DNA of 64,000 bases, taken from the NCBI RefSeq assembly GCF_900215375.1, contig NZ_OBEF01000010.1, positions 1 to 64,000 of the forward strand, written 5' to 3'. Below are positions 27,707 through 35,684 of the stretch, piece after piece (position 1 is the first letter of the stretch; each line of letters begins with the position of its first letter). Made by a program: the position numbers and the translations under genes. The stretch is from Enterobacter sp. CC120223-11 (GTDB lineage: Bacteria; Pseudomonadota; Gammaproteobacteria; Enterobacterales; Enterobacteriaceae). The notes beneath the pieces are model-generated. The model made no database searches, was not told where the DNA came from, and worked only from the letters and a program-made list of their open reading frames with translations.

Positions 27707-28336
27707 ATGGAACACAACGGGGTAATTAATCTCAATGATCCCTCTCCATTTTCCGCAGAGATCATTGAACACTTATTGACGCAAGCGCGAACAGCCGATC
27801 ACCCAAAAGCCACCCTTTTTCATTTTGTGAAAAAGGGAGAGCGTATGTGTTATATCATTCTTTCTGGAAGTGTCTCTGTCATCAGAAACTCCGACAAACG
27901 GGTATTGGTAAATATCTCAGCCCCTCTCATTTTAGGACTGAACATTTTTGGAGAAGATACCATTCACATAAAGCTACTGAGCGAGTGTCAGGTCGGGGAG
28001 CTGCCATTAGAAACCGCCATGGAGATCATCCGAACCAGGAACTTATGGGAGCAGATGACCTACTATATGATGAGTTTTTCCAAAAAAATCTGGATCAGCA
28101 GTGAAATGTTGAGTGCCGGATCCTCTTATGACCTCATCAAGTACCAGTTGACTGAACTGATGAAAGAACCTGAGGATTATCGTAATAATATCTCTGCAGA
28201 TTTATATATAAAAAATAAAACGAACCTATCAAGAAGCGGGATTATGCGGATCCTGGCGGAGCTAAAAAAAGGGGGCTACATTGTCATGCTTCGTGGGATT
28301 TTATTAAAAATTAATCAGCTGCCACCAAAGTTCTGA
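27707..28336 (+). CDS. IprA/YaiV-like transcriptional regulator, copy 2
   Basis: A 209-residue paralogue of the preceding gene: the same barrel motif (ERMCYIILSGSVSVIRNSDKRVLVNISAPLILGLN) and the same winged helix (KNKTNLSRSGIMRILAELKKGGYIVMLRGILLKINQLPPKF). Identity between the two is clear in the C-terminal third and weaker elsewhere, so the duplication is old. It is 71 bp downstream on the same strand and probably co-transcribed. No ligand is known. Codon use is AT-rich compared with the core genes, which supports horizontal origin together with the fimbrial genes. Confidence 0.77.
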   Translation: MEHNGVINLNDPSPFSAEIIEHLLTQARTADHPKATLFHFVKKGERMCYIILSGSVSVIRNSDKRVLVNISAPLILGLNIFGEDTIHIKLLSECQVGELPLETAMEIIRTRNLWEQMTYYMMSFSKKIWISSEMLSAGSSYDLIKYQLTELMKEPEDYRNNISADLYIKNKTNLSRSGIMRILAELKKGGYIVMLRGILLKINQLPPKF

Positions 28337-28629
28337 CCATGCACTCGCCATACCTGGTGTCACCTGGAGCGCTTTACTTCCTCCCTGTCTGAAGAATTAA
28401 GTCATGTCCACGGGCCACAGTCCTCTTAATCAGACATCATGTTGAGATACTCTGTACCAATCAATCTTTCCAGCATGGCAGTCGATAATGCGACTACAGA
28501 CTTTATTGTCGACCCACATGAGAGCTGATTTCCGTGGGCCAGGATAAAGTTGGAAACAATTCCATCATTCTATTGTGGATATTCCTCAGGTAGCATTCCT
28601 GCCCTTTCATCCCAGCGAACAGAGAACGT

Positions 28630-28812
28630 ATGCACACCGTTGTGATTTTGCTTAGCGTCTTTGCGGCAAAGATGCTCATTTCTTTTGTGGTTTATCTCAG
28701 GGCAAAACACGTTCTGGCAAAAATGAGCTTACCGGCCAAAGGGGCGGTGATCGGTTGCAGCTGGCTTGCTGGCTACGGCCTGGTTCAGCTGATTGAAGAG
28801 TTTACGCTCTGA
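28630..28812 (+). CDS. Small membrane protein of unknown function
   Basis: A 60-residue protein with two hydrophobic stretches (HTVVILLSVFAAKMLISFVVYL and GAVIGCSWLAGYGLVQLI) separated by a basic turn (RAKHVLAKMSLPAKG), i.e. a probable helical hairpin in the inner membrane. AGAGA lies upstream of the ATG, and a terminator-like hairpin follows within 3 bp. It is convergent with the Mg2+ transporter gene. I do not recognise a named family. Confidence 0.55.
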   Translation: MHTVVILLSVFAAKMLISFVVYLRAKHVLAKMSLPAKGAVIGCSWLAGYGLVQLIEEFTL

Positions 28813-28814
28813 AA

Positions 28815-28842
28815 AATAAGCCAGCGCTGTCGCTGGCTTATT
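28815..28842. terminator. Terminator shared by the small membrane protein gene and mgtE
   Basis: AATAAGCCAGCG-CTGT-CGCTGGCTTATT is a 12-bp perfect stem between the convergent genes. On the minus strand it is followed by TTT, making it an intrinsic terminator for the mgtE-like gene, probably bidirectional. Confidence 0.85.
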
Positions 28843-28856
28843 CACTTTAGCCCTAC

Positions 28857-29870
28857 TCACTGAATGTCGAGAAAGACCTGCGCAATTTTGAAGTAGATGA
28901 TAAGCCCGGTGCCATCGATAAGCGTGGCGATAAAGGGCGCAGACACCACCGCAGGATCGATGCCCACCCGCTTTAGCACCATCGGGATCACCGAAGACAC
29001 GATGGCGCTCCAGAGCGTAATGCACACCAGCGTGATGCTAACGATCAGCGTGATCTCCGGGCCAATTCCCATCATCCATGCGCGGATACAGCCCGCGGTG
29101 CCGAGCGTGAGGGCAATCAACAGCGAGGTGGTCATCTCCTTGCGGATGATTCGCCACATATCGCGCAGATGCACTTCACCAAGCGCCATGGCACGCACCA
29201 GCGTGGAGGTTATCTGCGTGCCGCTGTTGCCGCCGGTGCCAATCAGCAGTGGAATGAAGAAGGCCAGTGCGATGGCTGATTCCAGCGCTTCCTCAAAATG
29301 CTGAATGACGCTGCTGGTGTAGGCTTCTGCGACGAACAGCAGCAGCAGCCAGACGGATCGTTTCTTCCACAGCGCCAGCGGGCTGGTTTGTAGATAAGGC
29401 TGCTCCAGCGGCAGCGTAGCGCCCTGACGTTGCACATCTTCGGTGACGTCGTCAGCCAGCAGCCGATCAATCTCTTTTTCCATCAGCCCGCCGACCAGCA
29501 CGCCCTGGTCAATGACGGGGACAACGCTGTACTCGCGATCCGCCAGGCGGGCGGCGACCTGCTGGCGCTCATCCCCTGGCGTGACGTGAAAGAGGCTGCT
29601 TTCCATCAGCGTACAAATCGGCTGCCCGGTATCGCTTTCCTGTAACAATTTCCGCACGGACAAAATGCCCCGCAGTTTATTTCCGGCAACGACAAAGGCA
29701 TGGCCGGGAATATCGTTGTCTGTTAGCTGTGATAGAAAAGACTCACGGGCTTCGTGAACGCAGAAATGGTCGGCGAGAGCGATATAGTTTTCTGACATAT
29801 AGTGCGCGACGGTATCGCCATCAAAAGAAGGTACGGCAGGTGAAAGTGTTGATAACTGAATGTGTGACAT
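28857..29870 (-). CDS. MgtE-family magnesium transporter, short form
   Basis: A 337-residue protein made of a CBS-domain pair (about residues 20-145) joined directly to a five-helix MgtE membrane domain (from about 175; signature IPLLIGTGGNSGTQITSTLVRAMALGE). It should pass Mg2+ or other divalent cations across the inner membrane, gated by Mg2+ binding to the CBS part. Canonical MgtE is about 450 residues with an N-terminal superhelical domain; that domain is missing here. The ATG at 29870 follows AGGGAAG. A putative M-box Mg2+ riboswitch precedes the gene (29921-30112), and a hairpin overlapping the ribosome site fits control at translation. Confidence 0.85.
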   Translation of the reverse strand: MSHIQLSTLSPAVPSFDGDTVAHYMSENYIALADHFCVHEARESFLSQLTDNDIPGHAFVVAGNKLRGILSVRKLLQESDTGQPICTLMESSLFHVTPGDERQQVAARLADREYSVVPVIDQGVLVGGLMEKEIDRLLADDVTEDVQRQGATLPLEQPYLQTSPLALWKKRSVWLLLLFVAEAYTSSVIQHFEEALESAIALAFFIPLLIGTGGNSGTQITSTLVRAMALGEVHLRDMWRIIRKEMTTSLLIALTLGTAGCIRAWMMGIGPEITLIVSITLVCITLWSAIVSSVIPMVLKRVGIDPAVVSAPFIATLIDGTGLIIYFKIAQVFLDIQ

Positions 29871-29879
29871 TTTTAACTT

Positions 29880-29903
29880 CCCTATAGAAAAACTCTCATA
29901 GGG
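29880..29903 (-). promoter_or_regulatory. Hairpin overlapping the mgtE ribosome-binding site
   Basis: CCCTAT at 29898-29903 and ATAGGG at 29880-29885 (given as read on the minus strand) pair across an 12-nt loop. The second arm contains the AGGG of the mgtE Shine-Dalgarno sequence. It sits just after the M-box aptamer and is a likely expression platform that hides the ribosome site. Confidence 0.55.
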
Positions 29904-29920
29904 GCGAACAAGACAGGAAC

Positions 29921-30112
29921 AGCTAACTGAGCAGATCCCTACGTCCTGGATTTAGCACTGTACAACGTATCTGTCCGGCATAAAACGTCGGCAGAAGTTA
30001 TCTTGGCAACACCTTGATTCGATGGATGCCTGTATTTCCCTGTGGGGTCTCTCTCGATACCGTCAGGGCGATAACTTATATTTGTACAGGAGCCTCGCCA
30101 TAACGAGATCGG
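29921..30112 (-). ncRNA. M-box (ykoK-type) Mg2+ riboswitch leader, putative
   Basis: Read on the minus strand, the leader begins with CTCGTTATGGCGAGGCTCCTGTACA, close to the M-box 5' consensus (GTTAGGTGAGGCTCCT). About 110 nt later comes TACAGTGCTAAATCC followed by GACGTAGG, matching the conserved 3' part (ACAGTGCTAAAgCtCtACG). The middle contains ACAGGCATCCATCG, reminiscent of the family's third stem. The element stands directly before an mgtE-type gene, its standard target. Established: M-boxes fold with Mg2+ and reduce transporter expression. A TATAAT lies about 15 bp upstream (30127-30132). Confidence 0.8.
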
Positions 30113-30189
30113 TAACATGAGCGGCCATTATATTCAGGCCGAAGTGTTAAACGAGCAGGGAGTGCGAGTGGTTTAGGCTCTATTTAGAA

Positions 30190-30705
30190 TTATCTTGCGG
30201 CGGTGTCCGGCAAGACCTGGCGCATCGACAGGTAATGACGATTCCAGTAAGGATCGTTTAGCTGTGAAATAGTGACGCCTTTGCGTCGGGAAGCATGGAT
30301 GAACCGGTTCTCGCCAATGTAAATCCCGACGTGCTTCTGTGCCCGTCCGGTTTTGAAGAACACTAAATCACCAATGTGCGCCGCACCCGGCCTTGTTTTT
30401 TTGCCTCGTCTTAACTGTTCGCCGGTTGTGCGTGGCAGGCTCACAGAAAATGCTTCCTGGTACAAACGACGCGTCAGCGCGGAGCAGTCAATCGCCTTGT
30501 GCGAGTTAGCCCCGAGGCGATAGCGGGTACCTTTCCACTGCTGATACTGACGCATCAGACGTTTGCGGCGTTTAAGGCTGCTGGTTTTGCTGGTTTTGAC
30601 AGCAGTTTGCTTTGGATGAGGGACATGATGAGTTCGGGCAGCCTGCGCGGTACAGTGGAAGGTAAACAGAAAGCAGAGTAGCAAAGTCAGGCGCAGGGAA
30701 ATCAT
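30190..30705 (-). CDS. NlpC/P60-family cell-wall hydrolase (MepS-like)
   Basis: A 171-residue secreted protein with signal peptide MISLRLTLLLCFLFTFHCTAQAA and a basic linker (residues 28-52). The NlpC/P60 catalytic triad is visible: Cys74 in AIDCSALTRRLY, His125 in KHVGIYIG and the third polar residue His137 in RFIHASRRKG. Such enzymes cleave D-Glu/mDAP or mDAP/D-Ala peptide bonds in peptidoglycan. The cysteine near the signal cleavage site is not in a lipobox, so a soluble periplasmic protein is likelier than a lipoprotein. It stands alone between the mgtE leader and the LuxR gene. Confidence 0.85.
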   Translation of the reverse strand: MISLRLTLLLCFLFTFHCTAQAARTHHVPHPKQTAVKTSKTSSLKRRKRLMRQYQQWKGTRYRLGANSHKAIDCSALTRRLYQEAFSVSLPRTTGEQLRRGKKTRPGAAHIGDLVFFKTGRAQKHVGIYIGENRFIHASRRKGVTISQLNDPYWNRHYLSMRQVLPDTAAR

Positions 30706-30873
30706 CGTTTAAGCTAAATGTGGTAACAGGTCTAAAAACAAGAATGGCAGGAATGCTACGTTTTTTAGCCGCGGTGAGCAATCTGATAAAGGCATTATCT
30801 GGCCTCAGTATCGAAGCGGTCACACTTTTTCGCTAACTTTGTTTGGCTGGGCGAAGATAATTTACAAACAGAA

Positions 30874-30915
30874 ACATTAACCCCAGGGAGAATAGTCTCC
30901 CTGTGAAGTTAATGT
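30874..30915 (-). terminator. Long hairpin after the LuxR-type gene
   Basis: ACATTAAC / GTTAATGT (outer 8 bp) and CAGGGAGA / TCTCCCTG (inner 8 bp, loop ATAG) stack with small internal bulges, 11 bp beyond the stop codon of the LuxR-type gene. On the minus strand it is followed by TTTCTGTTTG. A probable terminator. Confidence 0.7.
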
Positions 30916-30926
30916 ATAGGGAAATG

Positions 30927-31493
30927 TTATCGGTTATGGTTGGCAATCAGTCCGTGTAGTTTATCCCCGCTGCTGCGAGAAATAGCCGCTTTAATGCGTA
31001 ACATTGCCAGCGCATTCTTCGATTTCATCCGCAGCTTATGCTGAATATTAACGCGGTGACCGCTGGCGGTTTTTTGCGAAATATCCAGCGCACGGGCAAT
31101 TTTAACGTTTTGCAGATGGAACACGTCCAGGATATCCAGCTCGCGCTGGGTCAGGACATTCTGACGAGGTTTTGGGAAAACGCGCGCAATTTTTTGCAGA
31201 TAGTGCGGAGAGCATTCCAGAGAGGAAAAGACCACGTCACCAATCTTAAAGCAGTGATCTTTAATAATATCCTGCATCAAAACCATATACTGAAGGCTCA
31301 GTTGATTGACTTGCTTAATGAAGTAATCCCTCAGGAAAAGGTTCTCAATGCCCAACACCAGATAGCGATCCGGATGGCAGGATTGCAGATAAGCATCAAT
31401 GCTGCGCTTGCTGGTAATCTGGTGGGAATCGAATACCTGCGATTCAATGCCTGAGCAGAGGTAATAGTTATCACTAACGAAACTGATATGCAT
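30927..31493 (-). CDS. LuxR-type transcriptional regulator (orphan)
   Basis: A 188-residue protein. An N-terminal domain of about 110 residues has no recognisable phospho-receiver signature (MHISFVSDNYYLCSGIESQVF). It is followed by a LuxR/GerE helix-turn-helix (LTQRELDILDVFHLQNVKIARALDISQKTASGHRVNIQHKLRMKSKNAL). The shape is like fimbrial/capsule regulators of the BglJ/RcsB type. It starts with ATG at 31493 in an AT-rich setting and ends in a strong hairpin. No neighbour is transcribed with it, so its targets cannot be inferred beyond the accessory region. Confidence 0.78.
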   Translation of the reverse strand: MHISFVSDNYYLCSGIESQVFDSHQITSKRSIDAYLQSCHPDRYLVLGIENLFLRDYFIKQVNQLSLQYMVLMQDIIKDHCFKIGDVVFSSLECSPHYLQKIARVFPKPRQNVLTQRELDILDVFHLQNVKIARALDISQKTASGHRVNIQHKLRMKSKNALAMLRIKAAISRSSGDKLHGLIANHNR

Positions 31494-31865
31494 AAATTTG
31501 AAATTCCTGACCGGGAATTTAAAAAAAATTAAATGGCACGTGAAGGGTGTTTAAATTTAAATTTCGGTCGGTTGTTTATTGATGTCCCAGTATGAATGTT
31601 GTGCTGGTGAAGTAAACCCATATAATGTTAAATGTCTTTTTTTAAATATTAGTGAGAGCAGTCAATGTGCTGTTTATCCAGTTTTTATGGCGCTGAGGCG
31701 TTGTTGAATGTGGCGGTTGCTGAGGAACGTTCACCACTTTACGGAAAGCGTCAATCCATTCCCGGAATGAAAACGCCTCAAGGGTATGCCTGAGACGATA
31801 TCAGTCAATGAAATATTCAGATAATGAAAGGTGAATTTATCAATATATGAAAAATAGACGAGGGC
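31494..31865. other. AT-rich intergenic region
   Basis: 370 bp without a convincing gene, between the LuxR-type and LysR-type genes on the same strand. It contains TTTAAATTTAAATTT just before the LuxR gene and a small inverted repeat (CCTCAAGG-N5-CCTGAG, about 31777-31796). It presumably carries the LuxR promoter. Confidence 0.4.
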
Positions 31866-32726
31866 TTATTCAGCATGCTGAAGTATTTTATGCAAAGCCA
31901 ATGCGTTAATATTCTCCTCCATCGCCCGATGATAATGCAGATAACAGTCAAAGGTCATCTCGAGCTCAGGTGGCGGCGACCAGAACTGAACCGCGAAGCG
32001 TTTTTGCAGAGCAGGCTGAAATACGGTGGGCATCAGCATCACGTAATCCGTGGCGGAACACAGCCAGGCAAGCGTCAGCAGATTAGGACTGGTCCACGCG
32101 ATGTCCCTTTCGGCTAATAGCTGAGTATCCAGTTTCTCCACGATACCATTGATGCTGCCTAAATCCCGCTGCCAGCGCAGGTGGGAGTGGCTGCGCCAGT
32201 CATCAAGGGTAAATTGTGCCCCAATATGCGGATGATCGGCACGGCCCATGATGCAGGTTGCGGAGTGCAGATAGCGTGAAGTTACGATGGAGCGGTCTTC
32301 CGGCAGCCTGCCGCCAATATCAATATCCACTTCACGATGCTTAAGCTTACGCAGCCTCTCATCATCGCTGGTGGACATAGTCATAAAGTGCATCAGCGAG
32401 CCATTGGTCACGCTGGCCTGCCCGGCCATGTGTTCCGCCAGCACCATCTCGATTAACGAATAGGTCGTGATAACAAACTCACGCTTGCGGGACTGCAGCG
32501 AGGCCAGGTCTGCATAGCGCTTTTGCAGATCCAGCGCCTCCTGAGTCGGACGCAGCCCCTGTCGGGTACGGGTAAACAGCGTCAGCCCGTTTTGCTTTTT
32601 GAGCTGGTTTAAAGAGTAACTTATCGCCGACGGGGAGAGGGCTAATTGCCTGGCGGCCGCCAAGGCGCTGCCACACTCAATCAGCGCATTGATGATTTTT
32701 AGTTGTTTAATGGTTATTTCGGTCAT
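31866..32726 (-). CDS. LysR-family regulator, paralogue A
   Basis: A 286-residue protein. The LysR helix-turn-helix is at residues 5-60 (ITIKQLKIINALIECGSALAAARQLALSPSAISYSLNQLKK), then a diverged effector domain containing HREVDIDIGGRLPEDRSIVTSRY. The ATG at 32726 (after AGAGA) is preferred over the open frame to 32777. It shares the order and motifs of the next gene (SPxxISYxLN, RTRxGxxP, EVDIDIGxxLP), so the two are tandem paralogues 63 bp apart and may form an operon with B first. Effector and targets are unknown. Confidence 0.8.
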   Translation of the reverse strand: MTEITIKQLKIINALIECGSALAAARQLALSPSAISYSLNQLKKQNGLTLFTRTRQGLRPTQEALDLQKRYADLASLQSRKREFVITTYSLIEMVLAEHMAGQASVTNGSLMHFMTMSTSDDERLRKLKHREVDIDIGGRLPEDRSIVTSRYLHSATCIMGRADHPHIGAQFTLDDWRSHSHLRWQRDLGSINGIVEKLDTQLLAERDIAWTSPNLLTLAWLCSATDYVMLMPTVFQPALQKRFAVQFWSPPPELEMTFDCYLHYHRAMEENINALALHKILQHAE

Positions 32727-32788
32727 TACGAATATCTCTAATAATGCGGATAAAGCTGCTTCAGCATTACCCGTCATTCGGGAATGAG

Positions 32789-33706
32789 TTACAGAGCGGA
32801 TGGCGATGCAATGGCGGCAGATTTGAGATGAAGAATAATGTCGTTTGTCACCTTCAACGCGTTCGCATTTTCAAGCAGGCTGTTGCTGAAGTGGCAATAA
32901 CAGTCGTAATGCATCTCGATCTCTTCAGGCATCAGCACCCGGCGTACGGCGAAGTTTTTCGTCAGCAGCGGCGTGAAATAATCCGGGATCATCATCATGC
33001 AATCGCTGGCGGCGCAGAAGGTGACCATATTGACAATGCTGCCGGAGATCATCTTCACCTTGCGCTCTTGCAGAAACTGCTGCGCCCGCTGCGACTTCAG
33101 CGCGTCATTGCAGTAATAATCAATCAACACTGACCACACCGCGTGATGGCCGGTTCGCCATTCATCAAGTGTCAGGCGTTCGCCATAGCGCTTATTCTCT
33201 CCTGAAACCAGCAGAGAGACGGGAGTCGTGAAAAGCTTAACATTGTTTATCAGGGGCTCTGCGGGTAGCTTGGCACCAATATCAATATCCACCTCGCCAC
33301 TTTTAAGTTTGCTTAAACGTTCTGTCGTGCTGGAAAGATAGGGAGAGAAATGATAACTCAGCGCTTCGGACCGGGCAGGATTACTGACCAGCATCATTTC
33401 CACCGGGGAATAGGTCATAAAGGAGAGGACATTTTTTTCGCTCTCCTCGCCTGCAAAAAGAGTGTCCTGACTTGTACCAGTGAATTTTTGATAGCGGAGA
33501 CACAGCTCCCGCGCAGTGGTATCAGGCTTCATTCCGGATCGGGTGCGAATAAAAAGATGCGCGCCGGTCAGGGTTCTTGCTTTATTAAGGGCGTAGCTGA
33601 TTGTCCCTGGGCTGAGATTAAGCGCTTGCGCCGTTTTGGTGACGCTGCCACAAATGAACAAAGTGTTTATTATTTTTAAAAGCTTTAGATCAATTTCTGT
33701 TTGCAT
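32789..33706 (-). CDS. LysR-family regulator, paralogue B
   Basis: A 305-residue LysR-type protein: HTH at residues 5-60 (IDLKLLKIINTLFICGSVTKTAQALNLSPGTISYALNKART), then an effector-binding domain with the same GEVDIDIGAKLP motif as paralogue A. The frame is open to 33847, but the ATG at 33706 gives the normal LysR N-terminus. It faces the arn operon across 840 bp of AT-rich DNA. Overall identity with paralogue A looks about one third by eye, so the duplication is old. Confidence 0.8.
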   Translation of the reverse strand: MQTEIDLKLLKIINTLFICGSVTKTAQALNLSPGTISYALNKARTLTGAHLFIRTRSGMKPDTTARELCLRYQKFTGTSQDTLFAGEESEKNVLSFMTYSPVEMMLVSNPARSEALSYHFSPYLSSTTERLSKLKSGEVDIDIGAKLPAEPLINNVKLFTTPVSLLVSGENKRYGERLTLDEWRTGHHAVWSVLIDYYCNDALKSQRAQQFLQERKVKMISGSIVNMVTFCAASDCMMMIPDYFTPLLTKNFAVRRVLMPEEIEMHYDCYCHFSNSLLENANALKVTNDIILHLKSAAIASPSAL

Positions 33707-34543
33707 AGAGTCGGCTTTCTCCACCAGCGAAACTTTACCAGCGAAGCTTTTCGCAGCGAATGGTATTGATAGGGCCCAGAGGGGGCAGGATATTGTTCGG
33801 AATATTCTCGATGAAAAGAATAGTATCGGAATGAGGTGTAAATACAATCAAAATAGCCACGGACGGGTAGTGGTTAATGCCTGATTATTATCTTCCGCCT
33901 CTAATGTGTTGTGTTATTTGATGTTTTTTTGTTTTAATGATTTTAAATAGTGATGATGCAAATTTGAAATTTCAAAAGAGTGGCGATTATATTCTCATTG
34001 TTTTAAAAATCTACGATTCTTGGGTTTAAATATAAATTTAGACGAATTCAATATTTCATGGGACGGTTTTGTTCCCCTGAAAAGTAAACCGATTATCAGG
34101 TGGCGCTGGGCTAAAAAAAAGAGTGCCGCCGGTCATTTTTGACTGCGGGATGGCGCATGACAACAATGTCGAGCTTCAACCAGCAAGTTAGGCATTTCAG
34201 CGACAAGAGGTGCGTCTGCATTTTACTAAAGATGTGCTTTTTACTCAGTCGTTGATGCTGCATTTAACTTATCAACAAATACAGCACGGATCAGATTTTA
34301 CAGGAGGGGGTTAGAGATACTTACGGAGTGCTGCAGCTAACGTTATGATATGTAAAGATTAACTTAAAAGTGCATCTCTTGCAATTTCCTTAATCTATTC
34401 CTAATCTTCCTCCTGTAATTTAAAAAACGTTGAACTGGCGTTTATCAATCCGCTGCGTTTGACCCTTCTATTATTACTTCGTTTAACTCTGTTGGCGCAG
34501 GATGAATTTGGTGTAACCCCAACGTTCAGGGTAAGGATAATCA
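33707..34543. other. Long AT-rich intergenic region before arn
   Basis: 840 bp without a convincing gene between the LysR pair and arnB. It contains a PmrA-box-like site at 34389-34405 and presumably the promoters of both flanking transcripts. A 32-codon frame at 34157 has no ribosome site or recognisable product. Confidence 0.5.
34389..34405 (+). promoter_or_regulatory. PmrA-box-like site for arn
   Basis: CTTAAT-CTATT-CCTAAT matches the PmrA direct repeat (CTTAAT-N5-CTTAAT) with one mismatch. It is 140 bp before arnB. PmrA/PmrB is the established activator of this operon in relatives. Confidence 0.6.
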
Positions 34544-35683
34544 ATGAGTGAATTTTTACCTTTCTCACGCCCGTCAATGGGTGATGAGGAGTTTGACGCG
34601 CTGAAAGCCGTGCTGCAGTCCGGGTGGATCACCACCGGGCCAAAGAATGCACAGCTTGAAGAAGCGTTTTGTGCCCTGACCGGTAACCGTCATGCCATTG
34701 CCGTCAGCTCCGCAACGGGCGGGATGCACGTCACGCTGATGGCTCTGGACATCGGGCCGGGCGACGAGGTGATTACCCCTTCCCAGACCTGGGTGTCCAC
34801 GCTCAACATGATCGAACTGCTGGGGGCGACTCCGGTGATGATCGACGTCGATCGCGACACGCTGATGGTGACGCCCGATGCCGTTGCCGCCGCTATCACG
34901 CCGCGTACCAAAGCCATCATTCCCGTTCACTACGCGGGCGCGCCGTTCGATGTCGATGGCATTTATGCCGTTGCACAACAGCACGGTATTCCGGTAGTTG
35001 AAGACGCTGCCCACGCGGCAGGCACGCACTATAAAGGCCACCACGTTGGCGGCAAAGGCACGGCAATTTTCTCCTTCCACGCGATCAAAAACATGACCTG
35101 CGCAGAAGGCGGCCTGATTGTCACCGACAACGACCAGCTGGCTAACCGCATTCGCAGCCTGAAGTTTCACGGCCTCGGCGTCGATGCCTATGACCGTCAA
35201 ACGCATGGCCGCGCGCCGCAGGCTGAAGTGATTTCGCCGGGCTTTAAATACAACCTTGCCGATATCAACGCCGCGCTGGCGCTGGTCCAGCTTGGTAAAC
35301 TGCCGCAGGCGAACCTGAAACGCGCGGAGATTGCGCAGCGCTACCTCACTGAGCTTGCCGACACGCCTTTCCAGCCGCTGGCGATCCCTTCCTGGCCGCA
35401 TCAGCACGCCTGGCACCTGTTTATTATTCGCGTCGACGAAGCCCGCTGCGGCATCAGCCGCGATGGCCTGATGGAGCAGCTGAAGGCGCAGGGCATCGGC
35501 ACTGGCCTGCATTTCCGCGCCGCGCACACGCAAAAATACTACCGCGAACGCTACCCGCACGTTTCCCTACCGGACACGGAGTGGAACAGCGCCCGCATCT
35601 GTTCTCTGCCTCTTTTCCCGGATATGACTCATGACGACACAACCCGCGTCATTTCTGCGCTCCGTCAGCTCGCAGGACATTGA
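34544..35683 (+). CDS. arnB: UDP-4-amino-4-deoxy-L-arabinose aminotransferase
   Basis: A PLP-dependent sugar aminotransferase (DegT/DnrJ/EryC1 family, 379 residues) that converts UDP-4-keto-pentose to UDP-L-Ara4N with glutamate. The PLP lysine is in [14 protein letters not shown], with VEDAAHAAG upstream. AAGGA precedes the ATG. First gene of arnBCADTEF, the cytoplasmic and membrane pathway that decorates lipid A with L-Ara4N and gives resistance to polymyxins. It ends one base before the arnC start. Confidence 0.97.
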   Translation: MSEFLPFSRPSMGDEEFDALKAVLQSGWITTGPKNAQLEEAFCALTGNRHAIAVSSATGGMHVTLMALDIGPGDEVITPSQTWVSTLNMIELLGATPVMIDVDRDTLMVTPDAVAAAITPRTKAIIPVHYAGAPFDVDGIYAVAQQHGIPVVEDAAHAAGTHYKGHHVGGKGTAIFSFHAIKNMTCAEGGLIVTDNDQLANRIRSLKFHGLGVDAYDRQTHGRAPQAEVISPGFKYNLADINAALALVQLGKLPQANLKRAEIAQRYLTELADTPFQPLAIPSWPHQHAWHLFIIRVDEARCGISRDGLMEQLKAQGIGTGLHFRAAHTQKYYRERYPHVSLPDTEWNSARICSLPLFPDMTHDDTTRVISALRQLAGH

Positions 35684-35684
35684 T

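Noticed and set aside
34157-34255. 32-codon open frame upstream of arn
   Set aside because: No ribosome site, hydrophobic tail without pattern, and no sign of conservation can be judged from one sequence.
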